Positions 16,429-25,287 of a DNA stretch of 50,589 nucleotides are shown here, in pieces (positions within the stretch are counted from its first letter, which is position 1; each line of letters begins with the position of its first letter). Location of the stretch: assembly GCF_008039875.1 (NCBI RefSeq), contig NZ_VRUU01000028.1, positions 1 through 50,589 of the forward strand, written 5' to 3'. The DNA is from Methylobacterium sp. WL119. Lineage in GTDB: Bacteria; Pseudomonadota; Alphaproteobacteria; Rhizobiales; Beijerinckiaceae. The translations under genes were made by a program, and so were the position numbers. The notes under the pieces are model-generated. The model searched no databases. It was not told where the DNA came from and was given only the letters and a program-made list of their open reading frames with translations.

Positions 16429-17304
16429 GTGACGCGCGTCGGGGTGGCCCTGCGCCTGGTCGTCTGCGCGCTGGCCTTCGCGCTGCTCGCCGGTCCGCAC
16501 TGGCTGGCCCTGCGCTTCGGCGAGCGCCGCGGATGGGGCCTCGCGCCGGCGCTGTTCCACCGGGTGTTCCTGGCCCTGTTCTCGGTGCGCGTGACGCAGA
16601 GCGGCACCCCGCCCCGCCCCGGCGAGGCCGCGCTGGTGCTCGCCAACCACGTCTCCTGGCTCGACATCATCGCCGTCGGCTCGCTGCGGCCGCTCTCCTT
16701 CGTGGCGAAGTCCGAGATCGCCGGCTGGCCGGTGATCGGCACGCTCGCCGCCCTCCAGCGCACGGTGTTCATCGACCGGGCGCGGCGCGGCGCGACCGCG
16801 ACCGTCAACGCCGCGATCGGCGACCGGCTGGCGCGGGGCGAGCTCGTGGTGCTGTTCGCCGAGGGCACCACCGGCGACGGCACCCGCCTGCTGCCGTTCC
16901 GCTCCTCGCTCGTCGGCGCGGCGCGGGCCGCGATCCAGGCGCGAGGGGCCGACGGCGGCCTCGACCGCATCCGCCTGCAGCCCCTGGCGATCACCTATCC
17001 GCGCCGCAACGGCCTGCCCGTGGGCCGGGCCGAGCGCCCCGAGATCGCGTGGTACGGCGACATGGACCTCGCCCCCCATCTCGCCCTGTTCTTCGAGCGC
17101 GGGCCGATCGACGTCCACGTGGTCTGGGGCCAGCCGATCGCCTTCGAGGCCGGCACCGACCGCAAGGCCGTCACGGTCCAGGCCGAGGCCGCCGTCCGCG
17201 CCGCGATGAAGGGCCCGGGGGCGATGCAGGGCCACGCGGGGGTGCCGGGCCACGCGCCCGCCCGGCCGCTGCCGGGCCTCACGGACGGCACGGCGGCCGC
17301 CTGA
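16429..17304 (+). CDS. plsC: 1-acyl-sn-glycerol-3-phosphate acyltransferase
   Basis: A 291-residue PlsC-type enzyme that adds the second acyl chain to lysophosphatidic acid at the inner membrane. One N-terminal membrane segment (VALRLVVCALAFALLAG) is followed by the catalytic HX4D motif HVSWLD (His74, Asp79) and the substrate motif FAEGTTGDG. It starts with GTG 16429, seven bases after the rimI stop, so tsaB-rimI-plsC probably form one transcript. The C-terminus is Pro/Ala-rich. Confidence 0.9.
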   Translation: MTRVGVALRLVVCALAFALLAGPHWLALRFGERRGWGLAPALFHRVFLALFSVRVTQSGTPPRPGEAALVLANHVSWLDIIAVGSLRPLSFVAKSEIAGWPVIGTLAALQRTVFIDRARRGATATVNAAIGDRLARGELVVLFAEGTTGDGTRLLPFRSSLVGAARAAIQARGADGGLDRIRLQPLAITYPRRNGLPVGRAERPEIAWYGDMDLAPHLALFFERGPIDVHVVWGQPIAFEAGTDRKAVTVQAEAAVRAAMKGPGAMQGHAGVPGHAPARPLPGLTDGTAAA

Positions 17305-17310
17305 ATCCCG

Positions 17311-17610
17311 TCAGGCCGGTTCGGTCGCGTGCGGCACGGTCGCCGTCAGCCGCAGGTTCATCGCCCTCAGGACGCGCACCGTCGTATCGAGGCTCGGATT
17401 GCCCTCCTCGGAGAGGGCCTTGTACAGGCTCTCGCGCGACAGGCCGGAGGTGCGGGCGATCCGCGTCATGCCGCGGGCGCGGGCGGCGACGCCGAGCGCG
17501 TGGCGGAAGAGCGCCGTGTCTCCTTCCTCGAAGGCCGCGGTGAGGTATTCCGCCAGCGCCTCGTCGGTCTCGAGATAGTCTGCCGAATCGTAGGGCTGCG
17601 TCTCGGTCAT
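17311..17610 (-). CDS. Antitoxin of a HigBA-type module (HI1420-like, COG3636)
   Basis: A 99-residue DNA-binding antitoxin. The Asp/Glu-rich N-terminus (SADYLETDEALAEYLTAAFEEGD) is followed by a helix-turn-helix (MTRIARTSGLSRESLYKALSEEGNPS) and the family's ending (LRAMNLRLTATV). It should neutralise the toxin encoded upstream and repress the pair. ATG 17610 overlaps the toxin stop in ATGA, so translation is coupled. It points against the flanking plsC and miaB genes and ends seven bases from plsC. Confidence 0.9.
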   Translation of the reverse strand: MTETQPYDSADYLETDEALAEYLTAAFEEGDTALFRHALGVAARARGMTRIARTSGLSRESLYKALSEEGNPSLDTTVRVLRAMNLRLTATVPHATEPA

Positions 17611-17927
17611 CCGCCGTCTCCATCCTTCAGATCTGCGGCCAGCGCCCTGGCCCGCACGATATCCCGTTGCTGGCTGCCCTTGTCTCCGCCGCAGAGCAGA
17701 ACGATCAGGGCTTCGCCGCGACGGATGAAGTACAGTCGGTAGCCAGGTCCGTAATCGATGCGCATCTCGCTCACCCCGGAGCCGACCGGCTTCGCGTCGC
17801 CGGCATTGCCCAGAGCGAGACGGTCGATCCGGATCGCGATCCGCGCCTTGGCACGCGGATCCCGCAAGGCGCCGAGCCAAGCATCGAAATCAGCCGTGCG
17901 TCGGACCGGAATCCTAAATGTTCGTAT
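17607..17927 (-). CDS. RelE/HigB-type toxin (HI1419-like, Gp49 family) with no canonical start codon
   Basis: About 100-106 residues match the HI1419-type toxin family: TADFDAWLGALRDPRAKARIAIRID, then GVSEMRIDYGPGYRLYFIRRG and LLCGGDKGSQQRDI. Such toxins cleave mRNA on ribosomes. Family members start about eight residues before the FDxWL motif. Here that position has only ATA (17927) or ATT (17912). The nearest in-frame ATG is at 18080, inside miaB on the other strand. The coordinate given uses ATA, so the start is uncertain. The gene may be translated poorly, use a rare start, or be silenced by a start-codon mutation. The rest of the frame is intact. Confidence 0.72.
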   Translation of the reverse strand: MRTFRIPVRRTADFDAWLGALRDPRAKARIAIRIDRLALGNAGDAKPVGSGVSEMRIDYGPGYRLYFIRRGEALIVLLCGGDKGSQQRDIVRARALAADLKDGDGG

Positions 17928-17940
17928 TCTATAGGATACG
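17923..17940. promoter_or_regulatory. Operator-like palindrome at the toxin start
   Basis: CGTATTCTATAGGATACG is an 18-bp palindrome with one mismatched pair. It overlaps the expected toxin start codon and is A+T-rich against its surroundings. Toxin-antitoxin operons are usually autorepressed at such sites by the antitoxin or the complex. Confidence 0.6.
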
Positions 17941-18057
17941 GACTGGCAAGCGCTCGGACCGGGTCGCGACGGCGGGCCGGATCTATGATAGAGGCGTGCC
18001 GCCTCGGCCGCAGAGATGTTCGCGCGCCGTATCCCAAGGAACCCGGGACCCGACGCG

Positions 18058-19398
18058 GTGTCGAAAAAAGCCTTCGTCAAATCCTACGGCTGCCAGATGA
18101 ACGCCTACGACGCCGCCCGCATGGCGGACGTCCTGGCCGAGCAGGGGTTCTCCGCCACCGACGCCGTCGAGGAGGCGGACGTGGTGGTGCTCAACACCTG
18201 CCACATCCGCGAGAAGGCGGCCGAGAAGGTCTATTCCGAGCTCGGCCGGCTGCGCGTGCTCAAGGACGCGCGGAAGCTCGAAGGCCGCGACACCCGCATC
18301 GTCGTCGCCGGCTGCGTCGCGCAGGCGGAAGGCTCCGAGATCCTGCACCGCGCGCCCGTGGTGGACGTGGTCGTCGGGCCGCAGAGCTACCATCGGCTGC
18401 CGGACCTGCTCGCCCGCTCGCATGCCAGGCGCGTGGTCGACACCGAATTCCCCGTCGAGGACAAGTTCGACCACCTGCCGGCGCGCCGCACCGCGGGCGT
18501 CTCCGCCTTCCTCACGGTGCAGGAGGGCTGCGACAAGTTCTGCGCGTTCTGCGTGGTGCCCTACACCCGCGGCGCCGAGGTCTCGCGTTCCGTCGCCGCC
18601 GTCGTCGCGGAGGCGGAGAAGCTCGCCGCCGGTGGGGTCCGCGAGATCGGCCTCGTCGGCCAGAACGTGAACGCCTATCACGGGCTCGGGGCCGACGGCG
18701 GCGCGGCGACGCTGGCCGATCTGATCCGCGCGGTGGCGCGCGTGCCGGGCATCGCGCGGATCCGCTACACCACGAGCCACCCCAACGACATGGGCGACGA
18801 CCTGATCGCGGCCCATGCCGAGATCCCGGCGCTGATGCCCTACCTGCACCTTCCGGTGCAGTCGGGCTCCGACCGGATCCTGTCCGCGATGAACCGGCGC
18901 CACACCGGGGACGCCTACCGGCGGATCATCGACCGCGTCCGCAGGGCCCGCCCCGACATCGCCCTGTCCTCGGACTTCATCGTCGGCTTTCCCGGCGAGA
19001 CCGACGCCGAGTTCGCCGACACGATGCGGCTCGTCTCCGACATCGGGTTCGAGAGCGCCTATTCCTTCAAGTACAGCCCGCGCCCCGGCACGCCGGCCGC
19101 CGAGCGCAGCGACGCGGTCCCGGAGGACGTGATGACCGGCCGCCTGCACGCGCTGCAGGCGCTGCTCGACGCGCAGCGCCACGCGTTCCAGCGCGCGGCG
19201 GTGGGGCAGGTGGTCGAGGTCCTGGTCGAGAAGGCCGGCCGCAGGCCCGGCCAGGTCGCGGGCAAGACGCCGCACCTGCTCGCCGTTCAGTTCGACGCCC
19301 CCACCTCCCGTATCGGGCAGGTCGTGCCCGTGCGCATCGTCGAGGCGGGGACCAACAGCCTGTTCGGCGCGGCGATCGAGGCCGCGGCGGCCGCGTAG
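18058..19398 (+). CDS. miaB: tRNA-2-methylthio-N6-dimethylallyladenosine synthase MiaB
   Basis: MiaB (446 residues from this start) is a radical-SAM methylthiotransferase that turns i6A37 into ms2i6A37. The three auxiliary-cluster cysteines are Cys12 (SYGCQMN), Cys48 (NTCHIRE) and Cys86 (VAGCVAQ). The radical-SAM motif CDKFCAFC gives Cys158, 162 and 165. A C-terminal TRAM domain ends at FGAAIE. GTG 18058 was preferred because family similarity begins at [14 protein letters not shown]. An in-frame ATG at 18016 adds 14 non-conserved residues. Confidence 0.94.
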   Translation: MSKKAFVKSYGCQMNAYDAARMADVLAEQGFSATDAVEEADVVVLNTCHIREKAAEKVYSELGRLRVLKDARKLEGRDTRIVVAGCVAQAEGSEILHRAPVVDVVVGPQSYHRLPDLLARSHARRVVDTEFPVEDKFDHLPARRTAGVSAFLTVQEGCDKFCAFCVVPYTRGAEVSRSVAAVVAEAEKLAAGGVREIGLVGQNVNAYHGLGADGGAATLADLIRAVARVPGIARIRYTTSHPNDMGDDLIAAHAEIPALMPYLHLPVQSGSDRILSAMNRRHTGDAYRRIIDRVRRARPDIALSSDFIVGFPGETDAEFADTMRLVSDIGFESAYSFKYSPRPGTPAAERSDAVPEDVMTGRLHALQALLDAQRHAFQRAAVGQVVEVLVEKAGRRPGQVAGKTPHLLAVQFDAPTSRIGQVVPVRIVEAGTNSLFGAAIEAAAAA

Positions 19399-19429
19399 GG
19401 CGGCGGGCCGGGCGATGAAGGGAGTGTTC

Positions 19430-20551
19430 GTGGCGTCATTCGACGGAACGGCCGGGCGCAGCGGCCCCTTGCGCGGGCGCGGGCCCGCCGCGCGGCCGCT
19501 CGGCCCGGGCTTCGGCCACGACGAGCCGGTCGAGGTCTCGCTGACCTTCGACGACAACCGCCTCGCGAGCCTCGTCTTCGGCCAGTACGACCAGAACGTC
19601 GCGCATATCGAGCGCCGGCTGGAGGTGACGGCCACCGCGCTGGGCAACCACGTCGTGCTCAAGGGCTCGCCGGACGCGACCGAGCGTGCCCGCCGGGTGT
19701 TCGAGAAGCTCTACGCCCGCGTGCGGACCGGCGGCAGCGCCCTGACGCTGGGCGACGTCGACGGCGCGATCCAGGAGGCCACCGTCCAGGGCCAGCTGTT
19801 CCCGGCGGCCGCCATCGCCGCCGAGCCGGACCGGCCGCATTTCGAGCAGATCGCCACGCGCAAGCGCGGCGCGGTCCGCGCCCGGAACGCGGCACAGGAC
19901 GCCTACATCAAGGCCCTGCGCGCCAACGAGCTCGTCTTCGCCGAGGGTCCGGCCGGCACCGGCAAGACCTGGCTCGCCGTCGGCCACGCGGTCTCGCTGC
20001 TGGAGCAGGGCCACGCCGAGCGGCTGATCCTCTCGCGCCCGGCGGTCGAGGCCGGCGAGCGCCTCGGCTTCCTCCCCGGCGACATGCGCGACAAGGTCGA
20101 CCCGTACCTGCGCCCGATCTACGACGCGCTCTACGACTTCATGGAGGCGCGCCACGTCGACCGCGGCCTGCAGACCGGGGTGATCGAGATCGCGCCGCTG
20201 GCCTTCATGCGCGGGCGCACGCTCACCAACGCGATCGTGCTGCTGGACGAGGCGCAGAACACCACCTCGATGCAGATGAAGATGTTCCTGACCCGGCTCG
20301 GCGAGAACTCGCGGATGATCGTCACCGGCGATCCCTCCCAGGTCGACCTGCCGCCGGGGCAGAAGTCGGGGCTGGTCGAGGCGGTGCGGGTGCTCGACGG
20401 CGTCGAGGGCATCGGCCGCATCAACTTCCGGGACAAGGACGTGGTCCGCCACGACCTCGTGCGCCGCATCGTCACCGCCTACGAGGGCGCGGCCCACGGC
20501 GAGGCGGATGCCGACCGCAACCCGAACCCGCGGCGGCGGCCGCTCGCGTGA
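19430..20551 (+). CDS. phoH: PhoH-family ATPase
   Basis: A 373-residue cytoplasmic PhoH-like protein with Walker A GPAGTGKTW in the middle of the protein, Walker B IVLLDEAQN and a sensor-like MIVTGDPSQVDLP. The N-terminal third resembles the KH-like part of PhoH proteins. PhoH paired with YbeY is linked to RNA processing. GTG 19430 is supported by AAGGGAG five bases upstream. An ATG at 19415 lacks such a site. It follows miaB by 31 bp and overlaps ybeY by four bases. Confidence 0.91.
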   Translation: MASFDGTAGRSGPLRGRGPAARPLGPGFGHDEPVEVSLTFDDNRLASLVFGQYDQNVAHIERRLEVTATALGNHVVLKGSPDATERARRVFEKLYARVRTGGSALTLGDVDGAIQEATVQGQLFPAAAIAAEPDRPHFEQIATRKRGAVRARNAAQDAYIKALRANELVFAEGPAGTGKTWLAVGHAVSLLEQGHAERLILSRPAVEAGERLGFLPGDMRDKVDPYLRPIYDALYDFMEARHVDRGLQTGVIEIAPLAFMRGRTLTNAIVLLDEAQNTTSMQMKMFLTRLGENSRMIVTGDPSQVDLPPGQKSGLVEAVRVLDGVEGIGRINFRDKDVVRHDLVRRIVTAYEGAAHGEADADRNPNPRRRPLA

Positions 20552-21057
20552 TGGGGCACGCGATCGACATGGTGGTCGAGGTGGCGATCGAGGACGAACG
20601 CTGGAGCGGCGCGGTCCCCGACCTCGAAGCCTTCGTGATTCGCGCCGTCGAGGCCGGTCTCGCCGCGGCCCCCGAGCCGCCCGCCGGCCCGGTCGAGGTC
20701 AGCGTCCTGCTCGCCGACGACGCCACCGTGCAGGCGCTCAACCGGACCTGGCGGGGCAAGGACCGGCCCACCAACGTGCTGTCGTTTCCGTCCTCGCCGC
20801 AGCCCGCCCATGCCGGCGTCGCGGTGCCGCTCGGCGACGTCGTTCTTGCGTACGACACGTTGGTGCGCGAAAGTGCCGAGCAGTCGAAGCCGCTCGTCCA
20901 CCACCTCGCGCATCTCCTGGTTCATGGCACCCTCCACCTGCTCGGTCAGGACCACGAGACCGGCGACGCGGACGCGGAGGCCATGGAGGCCCTGGAGGTC
21001 GCGGCGCTCGCGACCCTCGGCGTGCCCGACCCTTACGCGGACTCCGCGGCCGGCTGA
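20548..21057 (+). CDS. ybeY: Endoribonuclease YbeY
   Basis: A 169-residue zinc-dependent RNase for 16S rRNA 3' maturation and 70S quality control. The metal motif HGTLHLLGQDH is present, with RPTNVLSFP upstream, both family signatures. The start is GTG 20548 in a four-base overlap with phoH, or ATG 20551. Genes miaB, phoH, ybeY, corC and lnt are packed in one direction, a known alphaproteobacterial order. Confidence 0.95.
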   Translation: MMGHAIDMVVEVAIEDERWSGAVPDLEAFVIRAVEAGLAAAPEPPAGPVEVSVLLADDATVQALNRTWRGKDRPTNVLSFPSSPQPAHAGVAVPLGDVVLAYDTLVRESAEQSKPLVHHLAHLLVHGTLHLLGQDHETGDADAEAMEALEVAALATLGVPDPYADSAAG

Positions 21058-21093
21058 GCGACGACGTCCCAACCGATCCCAGACACGAGAGAC

Positions 21094-22266
21094 ATGACCC
21101 ACGATCGAAGTCGCGGCGCGGCCCAGGCCGCGCTCAGTTCCAACGAGGCGGAATCGGGTGCGCGCGAGCCCTGGTACGACCGCCTCCTCCAGGTGCTGCA
21201 CCTGAAACCGCGCGATTCGCTGCGCGGCGACATCGAAGAGGCCCTGGCCGAGCCCGATTCGGGTGAGAACGCGTTCTCGCCGCTCGAGCGCGCCATGCTC
21301 AAGAACGTCCTCGGGCTGCACAAGGTGCGCGTCGACGACGTGATGATCCCGCGGGCCGACATCGTCGCGGTCTCGGTCGAGACCAGCCTCGGCGACCTGC
21401 TGAAGCTGTTCCGCACCGCCGGCCATTCCCGCCTGCCGGTCTACGGCGAGACGCTCGACGACCCGCGCGGCATGGTCCACATCCGCGACTTCGTGGACCA
21501 CATCGCCGCGCGGGCCGAGGCCGCCCCGCGCCGCAGCGCCGCGGCCGCCGCCAACGGCGCGACGCCCGCCCCCGCCGAGGCCGAGGCGGCCAAGGATGCG
21601 CTGAAGGACGCGCAGAAGCCCGCCCCGCGGGTGCGCCGGGCGCCCGCCCGCGCCCTGCGCACGCTCAACCTCGGCAACGTCGACCTCACCGCGACGCTCG
21701 CCTCCACCCGCATCCAGCGGCCGGTGCTGTTCGTGCCGCCCTCGATGCCGGCGATCGACCTGCTGGTGCGGATGCAGGCGACCCGCACCCACATGGCGCT
21801 CGTCATCGACGAGTACGGCGGCACCGACGGGCTGATCTCGATCGAGGACCTGATCGAGATGGTGGTCGGCGACATCGAGGACGAGCACGACGTGGTCGAG
21901 GGCCGCCTCGTCCAGCGCCTCGAGGGCGAGGCCGAGGTGTTCGTGGCCGATGCCCGTGCGCCGCTGGCGGAGGTCTCCGAGGCCACCGGCGTCGACCTCG
22001 TCGCGGCGGTGGGCGAGATGGCCGAGGAGATCGACACGATCGGCGGCATGATCGTGACGCTGGCCGGCCGCGTGCCCTCGCGCGGCGAGCTCATCGCCGG
22101 CCCCGGCGACCTCGAGTTCGAGGTGCTCGACGCCGACCCGCGCCGCCTCAAGCGCCTGCGCTTCCAGCGCGGGCCCGCACGCATCGCGGCCTCCGCCGTG
22201 CCGCTCGCCCTGCCCCCGCCCGCCGCGCCCCCTGCCGTCAACGCGATCGAGACGCCCGCACCGTGA
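21094..22266 (+). CDS. corC: CBS-domain hemolysin-family/CorC protein
   Basis: A 390-residue CorC/TlyC-like protein without the membrane DUF21 domain. CBS1 starts at VDDVMIPRADIVAV and CBS2 at IQRPVLFVPPSMPAIDLLVRM. The CorC_HlyC domain follows (DEYGGTDGLISIEDLIEMVVGDIEDEHD). Between the CBS domains is an Ala/Pro/Lys-rich insertion of about 45 residues not usual in shorter homologues. Known roles are magnesium/cobalt efflux assistance. An Ala/Pro-rich tail ends in a four-base overlap with lnt. Confidence 0.92.
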   Translation: MTHDRSRGAAQAALSSNEAESGAREPWYDRLLQVLHLKPRDSLRGDIEEALAEPDSGENAFSPLERAMLKNVLGLHKVRVDDVMIPRADIVAVSVETSLGDLLKLFRTAGHSRLPVYGETLDDPRGMVHIRDFVDHIAARAEAAPRRSAAAAANGATPAPAEAEAAKDALKDAQKPAPRVRRAPARALRTLNLGNVDLTATLASTRIQRPVLFVPPSMPAIDLLVRMQATRTHMALVIDEYGGTDGLISIEDLIEMVVGDIEDEHDVVEGRLVQRLEGEAEVFVADARAPLAEVSEATGVDLVAAVGEMAEEIDTIGGMIVTLAGRVPSRGELIAGPGDLEFEVLDADPRRLKRLRFQRGPARIAASAVPLALPPPAAPPAVNAIETPAP

Positions 22267-23924
22267 CGCCGGCTCCCGAAGCGCCCCCAGCAGCCACGCT
22301 GCCGGGCGGCGCGGCCGCGCGCCTGGCCAACGGCGTCATGCTGCTGCGCGGCTGGCGCCGGCTCGCCCTGAGCTTCCTCGCCGGCAGCGTCGGCGCGCTG
22401 GCGATGCCGCCCTTCGGCCTCCTGCCCGCGCTGGCCGTGTCCCTCGTCGTCGCGGTCTGGCTGGTGGACGGGGCGGCGGGCTCGCGCAGCACGGTCGCCG
22501 CCCGGCTCCGCCCCTGCGCGCTGGTCGGCTGGGCCTGGGGCTTCGGCTACCTGTTCGCCGGGCTGTGGTGGCTCGGCTCGGCCTTCCTCGTGGAGGCCGA
22601 CGAGTTCCTGTGGGCGCTGCCGCTCGGCGTCGTCGGCCTGCCGCTGGCGCTCGGGCTGTTCTACGCCGCGGGCTTCGCCGTCGCCGGCCTGCTCTGGGTC
22701 CGCGGCCCGGCGCGCATCGCCGGCCTCGCCTTCGGGCTGGCGGGCGCCGAGTGGGTGCGCGGGCACGTCTTCACCGGCTTCCCCTGGAACACCCTCGGCA
22801 TGGCGCTCGGCCAGAACCTCTGGCTGATGCAGTCGGCCTCCCTCGTCGGGCTCTACGGCCTGACGCTGCTCGCCGTCCTCGTCTGCGCCGCGCCGGCGAC
22901 GCTCGCCACCGGCTCGCATCCGCGCAGCCGCCTCGGCCCGACGGCCGCCGCCGCGATCGTGCTGGCCGCCATGGCGCTCCACGGCGCGGAGCGGGTCGGG
23001 CCCGATCCCGACCCCACCGTCGCCGGGGTGCGCCTGCGGCTGGTGCAGCCGAACTTGCCTCAGGACGCGAAGTTCCGCCCCGAGAACCGGCAGGACATCG
23101 TCGACCGCTACGTCGAGCTGAGCCGGCGCCCGCCGGAGGCCGGCGAGGCGGCGCCGACGCACATCCTCTGGCCGGAATCGGCCTTCCCGTTCCTGATCCA
23201 GCGCGATCCCGCGGCGATGGCGCAGGTCGGCGCCGGGCTGGAGCCCGGCCAGCACCTGATCACCGGCGCGGCCCGCGCCGAGGAGCCGCTGCCCGGCGAG
23301 CGCCTGCGCTACTTCAACGCGATCATGGCGATCGAGCCCGGCGGCCGCATCGTCGACAGCTACGACAAGGTCCACCTCGTGCCGTTCGGCGAGTACCTGC
23401 CCGCGCCCCTCGACGCGGCCCTGCGGGCGGTGGGCCTGCGCCAGTTCGTGGCCGTGCCGGGCGGCTTCTCGGCCGGGACGCTCGCCGGCCAGCGCATCCT
23501 CAACGTGCCGGGCCTGCCGCCGGTGGCGGCGACGATCTGCTACGAGGCGATCTTCCCCGGCGCGATCCTGCCGGCCGGCGCCACCGCCGCCGATCGGCCC
23601 CCCGGCCTGATCCTGAACGTGACCAACGACGCCTGGTTCGGCGACACGCCTGGCCCGCGCCAGCACCTGGCGCAGGCCCGCCTGCGCGCCGTCGAGGAGG
23701 GCCTGCCGCTGGTGCGCGACGCCAACACCGGGATCTCGGCGGTGATCGACGCGCACGGGCGCGTCGTCGCGCAGCTGCCGATCGAGCAGGAGGCGGTGCT
23801 CGATGCCGACCTGCCCGTCCGCATCCTCGGCGGCACCCTCTACGGCCGGGCCGGCGACTGGCCCTTCGCGGCGATGCTCGCCGCCTGCCTCGCGGGCGCC
23901 CTCCGGGCCCGGCGGCTCGCGTGA
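22263..23924 (+). CDS. lnt: Apolipoprotein N-acyltransferase
   Basis: Lnt (553 residues) adds the third acyl chain to lipoproteins at the inner membrane. About six N-terminal membrane helices precede a nitrilase-like periplasmic domain with the catalytic Glu (LWPESAFPF), Lys (YDKVHLVPFGEYLP) and Cys (TICYEAIFP). A C-terminal helix follows. The start is GTG 22263 overlapping the corC stop, and the stop overlaps the next gene, so the run is translationally coupled. Confidence 0.95.
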   Translation: MTPAPEAPPAATLPGGAAARLANGVMLLRGWRRLALSFLAGSVGALAMPPFGLLPALAVSLVVAVWLVDGAAGSRSTVAARLRPCALVGWAWGFGYLFAGLWWLGSAFLVEADEFLWALPLGVVGLPLALGLFYAAGFAVAGLLWVRGPARIAGLAFGLAGAEWVRGHVFTGFPWNTLGMALGQNLWLMQSASLVGLYGLTLLAVLVCAAPATLATGSHPRSRLGPTAAAAIVLAAMALHGAERVGPDPDPTVAGVRLRLVQPNLPQDAKFRPENRQDIVDRYVELSRRPPEAGEAAPTHILWPESAFPFLIQRDPAAMAQVGAGLEPGQHLITGAARAEEPLPGERLRYFNAIMAIEPGGRIVDSYDKVHLVPFGEYLPAPLDAALRAVGLRQFVAVPGGFSAGTLAGQRILNVPGLPPVAATICYEAIFPGAILPAGATAADRPPGLILNVTNDAWFGDTPGPRQHLAQARLRAVEEGLPLVRDANTGISAVIDAHGRVVAQLPIEQEAVLDADLPVRILGGTLYGRAGDWPFAAMLAACLAGALRARRLA

Positions 23925-25114
23925 GGGCGGCGCGGCGCATCCCGCCCCTCCTGCTGACCTGCGGCCTGATGGCGGTGGCGTTCAACCTGCGCCCGGCGCT
24001 GAGCACCGTCGGGCCGCTGCTCTCGTCCATCCGCGCGGCGACGGGTCTCTCCGCGGCGGGGGCCGCGGTGCTGACCACCCTCCCCGTCCTCTGCCTCGGC
24101 CTCGCCTGCGCGCTGACGCCGCTGATCCTGCGACGGCTCGGCGCCGACCGCGGCGTGCTCCTCGGCATCGTCGTGGTCGCGGCCGGCCTGGCCCTGCGCG
24201 GCCTCGGCGGTGTCGCGGCGCTGTTCGCCGGCACCGCGGTCGCCGCCTTCGGCATCGGGCTCGCCAACGTGCTGCTGCCGGCCGTGGTCAAGCGCGACTT
24301 CCCCGGCCGCGCCGGGGCGATGACCGGGCTCTACACCATGACGCTCTGCCTCGGGGCCGCCGCCGGCGCCGGCCTCGCGGTGCCGCTGGAGCAGGCGATC
24401 GGCCGGGGCTGGCCGCTGGCGCTCGCGGTCTGGGCGCTGCCGGCGGTCGTCGCCGCCCTCGCCTGGGCACCGTTGAGCCGGGCCGTGCCGGAGCGGTCGT
24501 CGGCGGCCGCGCCGGGCCGGCTCCTGCGCGATCCGCTGGCCTGGCAGGTCACCGCCTTCATGGGCCTGCAATCCTCGCTCGCCTACGTGCTGTTCGGCTG
24601 GCTGCCGGCGATCCTGCAGGGGCGCGGGCTCCCGGCGCTGGATGCCGGCCTCGTCGCCTCGGTGGTGACGCTGCATCAGGCGCCGGGCGCCCTCGTCGTG
24701 GCGATGCTGGCCGCGCGCGTGCGCGACCAGCGCGGCTGGATCGTCGCGGTGCTGGCCGCGACGCTGACCGGCTTCCTCGTCCTCGCCTTCGGACCGGAGA
24801 GCCTGCGGTTCCCCGCCTCCGGGCTCCTCGGCCTCGGCATCGGCGGCTGCTTCGGGCTGGGCTTGAGCCTCCTCGTCCTGCGCACCCGCGACGCCGCCTC
24901 GGCCGGCGCCCTCTCGGCGATGGCGCAGGGGATCGGCTACGTCTTCGCCTCGCTCGGCCCCCTCGGCTTCGGCCTCGCCCACGACGCCACCGACGGCTGG
25001 GTCCTCCCGGCCGCCCTGTTCGCGACGATCATCGCGGCGGCGGGCGTCGCCGGGATGGGCGCCGGGCGCGACCGGGCGGTCGGCGCGGCGGCCCGAGCCG
25101 CCGGCACGGCGTAG
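23921..25114 (+). CDS. MFS transporter, CynX/NimT-like
   Basis: A 397-residue major facilitator with about twelve membrane segments. The N-terminal part FNLRPALSTVGPLLSSIRAATGLSAAGAAVLTTLPVLC is characteristic of the CynX/NimT (cyanate or 2-nitroimidazole transporter) subfamily, split here across the first two helices. The substrate cannot be inferred. It begins at GTG 23921 in a GTGA overlap with lnt. In many relatives metK follows lnt, so this gene is an accessory at the end of the run. Confidence 0.86.
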   Translation: MRAARRIPPLLLTCGLMAVAFNLRPALSTVGPLLSSIRAATGLSAAGAAVLTTLPVLCLGLACALTPLILRRLGADRGVLLGIVVVAAGLALRGLGGVAALFAGTAVAAFGIGLANVLLPAVVKRDFPGRAGAMTGLYTMTLCLGAAAGAGLAVPLEQAIGRGWPLALAVWALPAVVAALAWAPLSRAVPERSSAAAPGRLLRDPLAWQVTAFMGLQSSLAYVLFGWLPAILQGRGLPALDAGLVASVVTLHQAPGALVVAMLAARVRDQRGWIVAVLAATLTGFLVLAFGPESLRFPASGLLGLGIGGCFGLGLSLLVLRTRDAASAGALSAMAQGIGYVFASLGPLGFGLAHDATDGWVLPAALFATIIAAAGVAGMGAGRDRAVGAAARAAGTA

Positions 25115-25212
25115 AGGCTTCCGGCCCCCGTCGGAGGGTCCCGCCCGCGCCGCCCCACGCGGTGATCTGCGGTTGCGCCGCAGCGACGGGGGCGGGCACC
25201 CGAAATGCCCGT

Positions 25213-25226
25213 TAACCGACCGGTTA
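25213..25226. promoter_or_regulatory. Palindrome TAACCG-AC-CGGTTA before the YgjV-like gene
   Basis: A perfect 14-bp dyad lies in the 173-bp gap after the MFS gene and 62 bp before the next start. It could be an operator. No regulator is identified. Confidence 0.35.
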
Positions 25227-25287
25227 CCATGACGACCTAGCGCCTGCCGCCAGTGCGGCGCGCTTCCGCGCCGACCGGGCGCGGACC

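Noticed and set aside
17984..17989. TATGAT as a -10 box for miaB
   Set aside because: The hexamer is good, but no -35-like sequence lies 16-18 bp upstream. It also lies in the toxin promoter region, so it was not listed as a promoter.
17607..18080. Toxin starting at ATG 18080 with 157 residues
   Set aside because: This start lies inside miaB on the other strand, and the extra 50 residues have no resemblance to the family, whose members are about 100 residues.
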